This document shows positions 43,136 through 51,032 of a stretch of DNA of 64,000 bases, in pieces (within the stretch, counting starts at the first letter, position 1; every line of letters starts with the position of its first letter). The stretch spans positions 1-64,000 of the forward strand of contig NZ_JAESWA010000015.1 of NCBI RefSeq assembly GCF_016765615.1, read 5' to 3'. The notes below the pieces were generated by a model. The model was given only the letters and a program-made list of their open reading frames with translations, was not told the origin of the DNA and did no database searches. Source of the DNA: Clostridium paridis. GTDB lineage: Bacteria > Bacillota > Clostridia > Clostridiales > Clostridiaceae. Position numbers and translations under genes: made by a program.

Positions 43136-44869
43136 ATGAATGTATTAAAGGAATTCATTAGACCATATAAAAAAGAATGTATATTAGGACCAATCTTTAA
43201 GCTAATTGAAGCTATTTTAGAGTTATTACTTCCAGCAATAATGGTGCTTGTAATTGACAATGGTATAAAAAATAAGGATATAGACTACGTTATTAAGATG
43301 GGTGTATTAATGTTAGCCATGTCTATACTCGGCTTTGGAAGTTCATTAGTATGTCAGCATTATGCAGCAAGAGCGTCTCAAGGGTTTGGAACTAATCTCA
43401 GAGAGAAGTTGTTTTTACACATATTACAACTCTCTAGTGCCGAGGTAGATAAACTAGGGAAAGCATCATTAATAAATCGTATTACAAATGATATAAATCA
43501 ATTACAAGTTGCAGTGGCTATGTTTATTCGATTGGTAATAAGAGCTCCTTTCATATGTATAGGTGCGATATTTATGTCCATGCTATTAGACTTTAAATTA
43601 TCATTGATTTTAATTGTTTCAACTCCTATATTTGGAATAGTAATTTATTTTATTATTAATAAAACCTCGCCTTTATACACAATATATCAAAGTAAGTTGG
43701 ATAAACTAGGGAGAACAATAAGTGATAACCTTACTGGTATAAGAGTGATAAGGGCCTTTGCGAAAGTTGATTTAGAAAAAGTAAAATTCAACGATGCAAA
43801 TGATGAGTTAACTAATACCATAATAAAAGTGGGGAGAATATCTATATTACTAAATCCATTAACAACCCTCGGAATGAATATAGCAGTAATTATAATTCTC
43901 TGGATAGGAGGAATAAGAATCAATGCAGGAGATCTTACCCAAGGTGAGATTATTGCCTTTGTTAACTATATAATGCAGGTTCTTTTAGCATTAATTGTTG
44001 TATCAAATTTAGTAATAATTTTTACAAAGGCAAACTCGTCTGCCAAAAGAGTAATAGAAGTAATTAATATAACCCCTTCAATTACTAGTGAGAATATTGA
44101 AAAAGTAATTGAGAATTCTGAATCTCCAGTGGTAGAATTCGAGGATGTTTCATTTAGATATAGTGAAGCAGGAAATCTTGCCTTGAAGAATATTACTCTT
44201 AACATAAATCAAGGTGAGACTATAGGAATAATTGGAGGGACAGGCTCAGGAAAATCCACGTTTGTGAACTTGATTGCTAGGTTATATGATGCTAGTAGTG
44301 GTGAAATTAGAATAGATGGAAAAGATATAAAGAAATATAATCTAAAGGAATTACGAGAAAAAGTAGCATTTGTACCACAAAAATCAGTACTTTTTAGTGG
44401 AAGCATATTAAGCAATATTCAACTTGGAAATAAGAAGGCAGATATGGAAGATATTAAAAGGTCTAGTAGAGTAGCCCAAATAGAGGAGTTCATAGATAAT
44501 TTACCAGAAGGATATAATAGTGAGGTTAATATGGAAGGTAGAAATTTCTCAGGAGGTCAAAAGCAACGTTTATCAATCGCTAGAGCTATGGCACGTAATT
44601 CAAAAATACTAGTATTAGACGATTCATCAAGTGCGTTGGATTTCTTGACGGATTACACATTAAGAAAAAGCATTAAAGAGGAAAAGAAGGATGTTACGTT
44701 AATTGTTATATCTCAAAGGATTTCTAGTGTAAAAAATTCTGATAGAATTATTGTGTTTGATAACGGGGAGATAGTGGGTGTTGATACTCATAAAAATTTA
44801 TTAATGAATTGCAATGTTTACAAGGAAATATACTCCTCTCAGCATTTAGCTAAGGGGGAGAAAATATGA
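43136..44869 (+). CDS. ABC exporter subunit with degenerate ATP site
   Basis: The 577-residue protein has six membrane segments (about 15-300) fused to a nucleotide-binding domain (about 335-570): Walker A GGTGSGKST, signature FSGGQKQR, and Walker B VLDDSSSALD, in which the catalytic Glu is replaced by Asp. This is the mark of the degenerate subunit of heterodimeric exporters such as BmrC/LmrC. The start chosen is the ATG at 43136 after GGGGGAAAG; an in-frame ATG 25 codons upstream has no such site. It overlaps the next gene by 4 bases. Confidence 0.9.
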   Translation: MNVLKEFIRPYKKECILGPIFKLIEAILELLLPAIMVLVIDNGIKNKDIDYVIKMGVLMLAMSILGFGSSLVCQHYAARASQGFGTNLREKLFLHILQLSSAEVDKLGKASLINRITNDINQLQVAVAMFIRLVIRAPFICIGAIFMSMLLDFKLSLILIVSTPIFGIVIYFIINKTSPLYTIYQSKLDKLGRTISDNLTGIRVIRAFAKVDLEKVKFNDANDELTNTIIKVGRISILLNPLTTLGMNIAVIIILWIGGIRINAGDLTQGEIIAFVNYIMQVLLALIVVSNLVIIFTKANSSAKRVIEVINITPSITSENIEKVIENSESPVVEFEDVSFRYSEAGNLALKNITLNINQGETIGIIGGTGSGKSTFVNLIARLYDASSGEIRIDGKDIKKYNLKELREKVAFVPQKSVLFSGSILSNIQLGNKKADMEDIKRSSRVAQIEEFIDNLPEGYNSEVNMEGRNFSGGQKQRLSIARAMARNSKILVLDDSSSALDFLTDYTLRKSIKEEKKDVTLIVISQRISSVKNSDRIIVFDNGEIVGVDTHKNLLMNCNVYKEIYSSQHLAKGEKI

Positions 44870-46611
44870 AAAAGAATACACTTTTAAGGATACTAGGGTA
44901 TCTTGGAAATTATAAATTACTTTTTGTAGCATCAATTATATGTGCTATATTAAGTGTGATAATGAGCTTGATAAGTCCATATTTAATTGGAGTAGCTATA
45001 GATAATATGGTTGCACAGGGAATGGTAGATTTTGAGTATATTGCTAAAAGCTTATTTTCGCTTTTCATCATATACGCCATTAGTAATACTTTAGTGTGGC
45101 TACTTAGTTATTTAACAAATTATATATCATTTAAAGCAACAAATGATATGCGACGTGAATTATTTAATAACATGAACCAGTTCCCATTAAAGTTTTATGA
45201 TACTAGTAATCATGGTGATATAATTAGTAGATTTACAAATGATATAGATGCAGTTTCAGATGGAATGGTGCAAGGAATATCAACATTATTAACTGGAATA
45301 AGTACAATAATAGGAGCAATAGGGTTTATGATATATATAAATCCAAGTATGACTTTAGTTGTATTGGTATCAGCTCCAGCTTCATTTTTTGTTGCAAGGT
45401 ATGTTACAAAAAATTCTCAAAGGATGTTTAAAGAACAAGCTAAAACACTAGGAAATTTGAATGGGTATGTTGAAGAGTATATTGGAGGATTACAGGTTGT
45501 ACAATTATTTAATGCAGAAGAAGAGATATTTAATAAATTCAAGAAGATAAATAATGAGTTGTATGATACAGGCGTAAAAGCCCAATTTTATGGATCACTT
45601 ACTAATCCGTCTACTAGATTAATTAATAATATGACCTATTCTATAGTCGGTATTATAGGCGGGATAGCAGCAATTCTGGGAAAAATAACTGTTGGAAATA
45701 TAAGTAGTTTTCTTATATATTCTAACCTATTCGCAAAGCCTTTTAATGAAATATCTGGTGTACTAACACAAATACAAGCAGCTATAGCTTCAGCTGATAG
45801 AATTTTTAATGTAATGGATATGAAGCAAGAAAAAAAAGATGGGACAATATCACATAGCAGATTAATAGAGACAAATGAAATTGGTAATTTAGTATTCAAA
45901 GATGTTAGTTTTTCATATTCTACTGATATATCATTAATTAAGAATTTTAATTTAAAGGTAAAGGCAGGAAGTAGGATTGCGATAGTGGGGAAAACTGGAT
46001 CAGGAAAAACAACCTTAGTAAATTTACTAATGAGATTTTATGATATTAATTCAGGGAGTATTTATTTAGATAATGCTGATATTTCAGAAATATCTAGAGA
46101 TAAATTAAGAAGATATTTTGGAATAGTACTTCAAGATTCATGGTTGTTTGAAGGAACCATATTTGATAATATCGCCTATGGAGAACCAGATGCAAGCTAT
46201 GAGGAAGTAGTAAAGGTAGCCAAGGAGGTAGGAGCTCATAATTTTATTATGCAACTACCGAAAGGGTATTCCACTACAATTAGTAGTGCCGGAGAAAATT
46301 TATCTCAAGGACAAAAACAGCTAATAACTATTGCAAGAGTTATGCTTATAAATCCTCCTATGCTCATATTAGATGAAGCAACTAGTAATATAGATACTAG
46401 GACGGAAATAAGAATACAAAAAGCATTTTTAAAATTACTTAATGGAAGAACTAGCTTCATCATAGCGCACAGGTTGTCAACTATTAAAGAGGCAGATTTA
46501 ATATTAGTCATGGATAATGGGAATGTTGTGGAGAGTGGTAATCACGATCAATTAATAAAGATGAAAAGTTACTATTACAAGTTGTATAATAGCCAATTTG
46601 AAGATATATAA
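44866..46611 (+). CDS. ABC exporter subunit with canonical Walker B
   Basis: The 581-residue protein has six membrane segments and a nucleotide-binding domain with Walker A GKTGSGKTT, Walker B LILDEATSNID retaining the catalytic Glu, and a variant signature LSQGQKQ. With the overlapping upstream partner it makes a heterodimer with one active and one degenerate ATP site, as in BmrCD or LmrCD. The substrate is likely a drug or lipophilic compound; a peptide is also possible. A bidirectional terminator follows directly. Confidence 0.92.
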   Translation: MKKNTLLRILGYLGNYKLLFVASIICAILSVIMSLISPYLIGVAIDNMVAQGMVDFEYIAKSLFSLFIIYAISNTLVWLLSYLTNYISFKATNDMRRELFNNMNQFPLKFYDTSNHGDIISRFTNDIDAVSDGMVQGISTLLTGISTIIGAIGFMIYINPSMTLVVLVSAPASFFVARYVTKNSQRMFKEQAKTLGNLNGYVEEYIGGLQVVQLFNAEEEIFNKFKKINNELYDTGVKAQFYGSLTNPSTRLINNMTYSIVGIIGGIAAILGKITVGNISSFLIYSNLFAKPFNEISGVLTQIQAAIASADRIFNVMDMKQEKKDGTISHSRLIETNEIGNLVFKDVSFSYSTDISLIKNFNLKVKAGSRIAIVGKTGSGKTTLVNLLMRFYDINSGSIYLDNADISEISRDKLRRYFGIVLQDSWLFEGTIFDNIAYGEPDASYEEVVKVAKEVGAHNFIMQLPKGYSTTISSAGENLSQGQKQLITIARVMLINPPMLILDEATSNIDTRTEIRIQKAFLKLLNGRTSFIIAHRLSTIKEADLILVMDNGNVVESGNHDQLIKMKSYYYKLYNSQFEDI

Positions 46612-46643
46612 AAAAAGGGAGCATTAATTCCAATGCTCCCTTT
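46612..46643. terminator. Bidirectional terminator between the ABC and DedA genes
   Basis: A perfect 12-bp stem AAAGGGAGCATT/AATGCTCCCTTT, with A6 before it (T6 on the minus strand). Confidence 0.85.
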
Positions 46644-46654
46644 CTATGTATGTG

Positions 46655-47263
46655 TTATTTTTTTCTCTTTTTGGCAAATACATAAACAATAAATACTAGT
46701 ACAGCAGCTATAACTATATAGTCAGCGATATGAAGCCAAGAACGAATTACTTCCCAATTTTCCCCCATAATATAGCCTGCATAACCAAGTATTATGCTCC
46801 AAATTAATGAGCCTAAGAATGTATATATAACAAATTTATTGAAATTCATTTTGCTAATTCCGGCAGGAAGTGAGATAAATGTTCTAATAATAGGTAGTAA
46901 TCTAGAGAAAAAGGCAATTTTCTCACCATACTTATTAAAATAATTGTCACTCATTTCTAGATGTGATTTTGATAATCTCAATTTAGTTGCATATTTTTCA
47001 ACTAAAGGTCTACCACCTTTGGCACCAAGGTAATATGCAAAAATAGAACCAGCAGTTCCGCCTAATGTTCCAATGATAATAACAAGCGGAAGACTAAGAC
47101 GTGTGCCTTCATATGCTGAAGAAGCTAAATACCCACCAAAAGGAAGAATTGCTTCACTTGGAATAGGAATACACGCACTTTCTAGTCCCATTAATAAAAA
47201 AACACCAAAGTATCCTAATTTGCCTAAGACAAAGATAGCCCAATTAACAATAAATTCAATCAT
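46655..47263 (-). CDS. DedA-family membrane protein
   Basis: The 202-residue protein has four to five membrane segments and the DedA/SNARE-associated signatures ESACIPIPSEAILPFGGYLA near residue 28 and FFSRLLPIIRTFISLPAGI near residue 120. DedA proteins are now linked to lipid (undecaprenyl phosphate or phosphatidylethanolamine) translocation and to envelope homeostasis. AAGGAGA precedes the ATG. It is convergent with the ABC operon and probably single. Confidence 0.9.
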   Translation of the reverse strand: MIEFIVNWAIFVLGKLGYFGVFLLMGLESACIPIPSEAILPFGGYLASSAYEGTRLSLPLVIIIGTLGGTAGSIFAYYLGAKGGRPLVEKYATKLRLSKSHLEMSDNYFNKYGEKIAFFSRLLPIIRTFISLPAGISKMNFNKFVIYTFLGSLIWSIILGYAGYIMGENWEVIRSWLHIADYIVIAAVLVFIVYVFAKKRKK

Positions 47264-47599
47264 TTAAAATCTCCTTAATTAAAAGTTAATATATTATGTA
47301 GACATAATTATAACATATGAATGTTTAATAAACAAAAAATATGTGAATAAAATGGCTTACTTATAAGGGATTGTTTAAAATACTCAATGCTAAATTTGCA
47401 TAAAAAACCTCTTAAACAATTCATAAATTTATGAAATTATTTTTTTAAATGATTTATTTAGATAAAATTGAAAAATTTTGTCTTACATATAAACTAATGT
47501 AAGGAATTATCCGAAATATTGTATATCCAGAATATATTTATTAAGTGTGTAATTAAATGTTAAAATAAAGTTATATTATCAAAAGTGGAGGTACATTAT
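47264..47599. other. Intergenic region with one inverted repeat
   Basis: No ORF was found. The region holds the promoter of the DedA gene (minus) and of the HD-GYP gene (plus). The inverted repeat ATTGTTTAA/TTAAACAAT (47370-47378/47412-47420) encloses a smaller ATGC/GCAT hairpin (47387-47401). Its role is unknown. Confidence 0.4.
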
Positions 47600-48664
47600 A
47601 TGGAGGCTGCAAAAAAATCATTTTTAGTTGAAGATTTAAAACCAGGCATGATTGCCGCGAAGGAAATAAGAGCTGAGGGCAAGGTGCTTATTGCAAAAGG
47701 ATTCCCAATTACCGAGGCAGTATTACATAGGTTAAAAGAAAAATATATTTTAACAAAAATTGAAGTCTATTCTGAAGATGATGCAGTTTTAATGAATACC
47801 ACTCTTGAAAAACAGAAAACAGTAAAACAGATAGATGAAGAATTTAATAGATTTTCAGAGAATATAAAATACATTTTTAATAATGTATTTAATGTTAAAA
47901 TATCAGGGATAGATGAAGTAAGAAAGTTTGCTAAAGAGATTCAGGATGAGCTTGACTCAACTAGCGCAATTATTAAAAACATTGTACTCTATGGTAGTGG
48001 AGATGATGCTATATATAGACATTGTGTTAATGTAGCAGCATTAAGTTGTATCCTAGGAAATTGGTTAGAGCTTAGCGATAAGGATAACAACTTACTTACA
48101 TATTCAGCCATACTGCATGACTTTGGGAAAACAAAATTAAAAGAAGATGTTTTATATAAGGTAGATCCATTAACAACTAAAGAATTTAGTGAAATTAAGA
48201 ATCATACTGTACTAGCATACAATTCTATAAGAAGTGTGCCATACTTAGATAGTTCAGTTAGTCTGGGTGTATTAATGCATCATGAAAGAATGGATGGTTC
48301 AGGTTATCCATTTGGGATAAGAGATGAGCAGATACATGATTTCGCAAAAATAATAGCAATTGCAGATGTATTTGATGCAATTAATTCAGACAGAGTTCAT
48401 AAAAAGAAGAGAAGACCTTTTGAAGCCTTAGAGATAATAAAAGAAGAAAGTAAAGGGAAATTACATTATGAATTCTGTAATGTGTTTCTAAGTAATATAG
48501 TAAATTATTATACAGGCGAAAAGGTACTTTTGAGTAATGGAGAAGAATGTAAAATAATTCAGATTGATATAAATGATATAGCAAGACCATTATTATTTAG
48601 CAAAGATGGTTTCTTAGACTTAAAGAAAGAAAAAGATATATACATAGAGAAATTGCTTGTTTAA
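47600..48664 (+). CDS. HD-GYP domain c-di-GMP phosphodiesterase
   Basis: The 354-residue protein has an N-terminal DUF3391-like region and an HD-GYP domain (about 125-300) with the metal-binding YSAILHDFGKTKL and the signature HHERMDGSGYP. These hydrolyse c-di-GMP to GMP. The ATG at 47600 follows AAGTGGAGGT; the GTG at 47585 lies within that site. No membrane segment. A terminator follows. Confidence 0.88.
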   Translation: MEAAKKSFLVEDLKPGMIAAKEIRAEGKVLIAKGFPITEAVLHRLKEKYILTKIEVYSEDDAVLMNTTLEKQKTVKQIDEEFNRFSENIKYIFNNVFNVKISGIDEVRKFAKEIQDELDSTSAIIKNIVLYGSGDDAIYRHCVNVAALSCILGNWLELSDKDNNLLTYSAILHDFGKTKLKEDVLYKVDPLTTKEFSEIKNHTVLAYNSIRSVPYLDSSVSLGVLMHHERMDGSGYPFGIRDEQIHDFAKIIAIADVFDAINSDRVHKKKRRPFEALEIIKEESKGKLHYEFCNVFLSNIVNYYTGEKVLLSNGEECKIIQIDINDIARPLLFSKDGFLDLKKEKDIYIEKLLV

Positions 48665-48686
48665 TATAAAAATAAATTTGATGACT

Positions 48687-48724
48687 AAAAGGGTATTATT
48701 AAGTAAACTAATAATATCCTTTTG
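48687..48724 (+). terminator. Terminator after the HD-GYP gene
   Basis: A 14-bp stem AAAAGGGTATTATT/AATAATATCCTTTT with one G-U pair and a short T run. Confidence 0.8.
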
Positions 48725-48798
48725 CTTTAGCGTGGATATTAGTTTTAACCAATTAAGGATATAATTAAGGAAGATATTTATTGGATGGTGGAATTTAT

Positions 48799-49680
48799 AT
48801 GATGAAAAGTTTAAAAGATGGAGATTTCATTGGAATAGTAGCATGCTCTAATAAATTACAATTGAGGAATAGAGAAAAAATTCATGAACTAGAGGAGTTT
48901 ATTAATTGTTTAGGTTTAAAGATTAAGTATGGCAACAACATATATGAAGAAGAGTGTTGTTATGAAGAACCAAGAGAGAAAGCACAAGGGCTTATGAATC
49001 TATTTATAGATAAAAGAGTTAAAGTAATATTTGATATTTCTGGTGGAGATTTAGCTAATGGAGTATTAGATTTTTTAGATTTTAATTTGATAAAAGATAA
49101 TCCCAAAATATTCTGTGGATATAGTGATTTAACAGTTATTATAAATCCACTAAACACTAAGGCAAAGATTGAAACCTATTATTATCAAATTAGAAACTTA
49201 GTAGGAGAATATAAAGAACAACAGCAGACAGAATTTATGAGAACATTTTTCCAAGGATATGATGATTTAATAAATTTTAAATACAACTGGATTCAAGGGG
49301 ATAAAATTCAAGGTGAAGTAATTGGAGGAAATTTAAGGTGCTTTTTAAAGCTATCAGGAACAAAATATATGCCGAGTTTTGATAATAAAGTTCTTTTTTT
49401 AGAAAGTTTAGGTGGAGATGATAAGAAGATAACTACATATTTAACTCAATACAAGCAAATAGGAGCTTTTGAAAAGATAAGTGGTATTATTTTAGGCTCT
49501 TTTTCGGAATTGGAGGATAAAAATTATTATCCAAAGGTTGAAGAAATACTTTTAAATATTATAGAAGATAAAAAGATCCCTATTATTAAGACAGCTTATT
49601 TAGGGCATAGACAAAATAGTAAGGCTATTTCAATAGGTAAGAGTATTAATTTATTTAAGGAGACATTTTATGAAAAATAA
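48799..49680 (+). CDS. S66-family peptidase (LD-carboxypeptidase/MccF-like)
   Basis: The 293-residue protein has the S66 serine nucleophile in FCGYSDLTVI, the Glu in LFLESLGG and the His in AYLGHRQN. The family includes LD-carboxypeptidase A, which trims murein tetrapeptides, and MccF, which inactivates microcin C. No signal peptide is seen, so it is cytoplasmic. The ATG at 48799 follows GGTGGA. Its end overlaps the alarmone-synthetase-like gene by 11 bases, and that gene overlaps the UPF0158 gene by 4, giving a tight three-gene operon. Confidence 0.85.
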   Translation: MMKSLKDGDFIGIVACSNKLQLRNREKIHELEEFINCLGLKIKYGNNIYEEECCYEEPREKAQGLMNLFIDKRVKVIFDISGGDLANGVLDFLDFNLIKDNPKIFCGYSDLTVIINPLNTKAKIETYYYQIRNLVGEYKEQQQTEFMRTFFQGYDDLINFKYNWIQGDKIQGEVIGGNLRCFLKLSGTKYMPSFDNKVLFLESLGGDDKKITTYLTQYKQIGAFEKISGIILGSFSELEDKNYYPKVEEILLNIIEDKKIPIIKTAYLGHRQNSKAISIGKSINLFKETFYEK

Positions 49681-50467
49681 ATTTAACTTAGAGAAATTTA
49701 TAAAAAAGTATCCTTATGCAAAGGATGAAATTGAGAATAATTATGTTGATTTAGTAGAATTAAATAATATATATGATGATTACATGAATTTTAAAGATAA
49801 CTATGAATCTCAAGCAGATTTTATATCAAATATATTAAGAACTCATAATCAAATTCACTCAGTTAAATCAAGAGTTAAGGAACCTGAAAGATTGATAGAA
49901 AAAATCATTAGAAAGACCTCAGATAGGAAGGAAAAGTATGGGGAAGGTTTTAAGTTTACAACAGAAAATTATAAAAATGAAATAAATGATTTAATTGGCA
50001 TAAGAGCAATACATATATTTAAACAGGATTGGGAAAGTATACATGAATTTATACAAGCTACATGGAAGGTAATAGAAATTACTGCAAATGTAAGAGCAGG
50101 AGATGACACTAAGAGATTTGAAGAATTAGGAATTGAAATTAAGTCTAGACAATCTGGATATAGATCAGTCCATTATCTCATAGAATTTTACCCTACTAAT
50201 CAAAAGGTCATAGCAGAAATTCAAGTTAGAACTATATTTGAAGAAGGGTATGGGGAGATAGATCATCAACTTAGGTATTCTCATAAAGAAATACCAAGTA
50301 TACTAGAATCAAATTTGTTATTATTCAATAGAATTGCTGGAAGTGCTGATGAAATGGCATCATTAATCAATTTATTAAGCAAAGACTTGGGTAAAATAGA
50401 GCAAAAGTATGCCCAAGCAATAACTGAAAAAGATGAAGAAATAAAGAGGTTAAAGGAGAAGAAATGA
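49670..50467 (+). CDS. RelA/SpoT-domain protein, putative small alarmone synthetase
   Basis: The 265-residue protein has a nucleotidyltransferase domain like that of RelA/SpoT (about 55-215): the ATP-side IIRKTSDRKEKYG and LIGIRAIHIF, the SRQSGYRSVHYLIEF acceptor-side motif, and EIQVRTIFEEGYGEIDH. There is no HD hydrolase and no TGS/ACT. A charged coiled coil ends the protein. It would make (p)ppGpp or a related nucleotide; some such proteins have other activities. It starts inside the end of the S66 peptidase gene. Confidence 0.8.
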   Translation: MKNKFNLEKFIKKYPYAKDEIENNYVDLVELNNIYDDYMNFKDNYESQADFISNILRTHNQIHSVKSRVKEPERLIEKIIRKTSDRKEKYGEGFKFTTENYKNEINDLIGIRAIHIFKQDWESIHEFIQATWKVIEITANVRAGDDTKRFEELGIEIKSRQSGYRSVHYLIEFYPTNQKVIAEIQVRTIFEEGYGEIDHQLRYSHKEIPSILESNLLLFNRIAGSADEMASLINLLSKDLGKIEQKYAQAITEKDEEIKRLKEKK

Positions 50468-50919
50468 GAGTAGATTTAGAAGAAATTATATATGCAATGG
50501 ATTTTATGGATGAGGGAGCAGGTGCATACTATCATAAGAAAAGTGAAATAGTTTTATCCATATCACAAAGAGAATATTTAGCAGCTAAAACTGGAGTGGA
50601 GATAGATAATTATCCTGAGTGGCAGCAAGAAGCAGTAAAATGGGCCTATGATATAGTTGAAAATAAAGAAAGTTATATAAAATTACCTGATAAATTAGAG
50701 TTTGATGATAATACAATATTAAAATTATTCATAAAAGAAATTGATGAAAGTGTAAGGGGGAAAATTGAGGCTGACCTGTCTAGAGGGAAAGATATTAGAT
50801 ACATAAGAGAAAATTATAGTGAAATTTTTGATGGCGAAGCATGGTATGAATATAAGGATAACTTTTTCATAAGTTTAGCAAAAGACTGGTGTAAGGCTAA
50901 TAATATTATATTTAATTAA
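50464..50919 (+). CDS. UPF0158 family protein
   Basis: The 151-residue protein has the UPF0158 pattern, with a short N-terminal helix, DEGAGAYYHKKSEIVLSIS near the start and a Trp/Tyr-rich end (GEAWYEYKDNFFISLAKDWC). The function is unknown. It overlaps the alarmone-synthetase-like gene by four bases (ATGA), so the two are translationally coupled. Confidence 0.75.
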   Translation: MRVDLEEIIYAMDFMDEGAGAYYHKKSEIVLSISQREYLAAKTGVEIDNYPEWQQEAVKWAYDIVENKESYIKLPDKLEFDDNTILKLFIKEIDESVRGKIEADLSRGKDIRYIRENYSEIFDGEAWYEYKDNFFISLAKDWCKANNIIFN

Positions 50920-51032
50920 ATTAAGAAAAAACTAAAATATACGATAAAGTTGTTATATAATAAAAGTTTTTAATTCGAAAATAAAAGAGAAGGTTTATAT
51001 CAAAACTTTATTCCAGAAAGTAGGTATATTTG

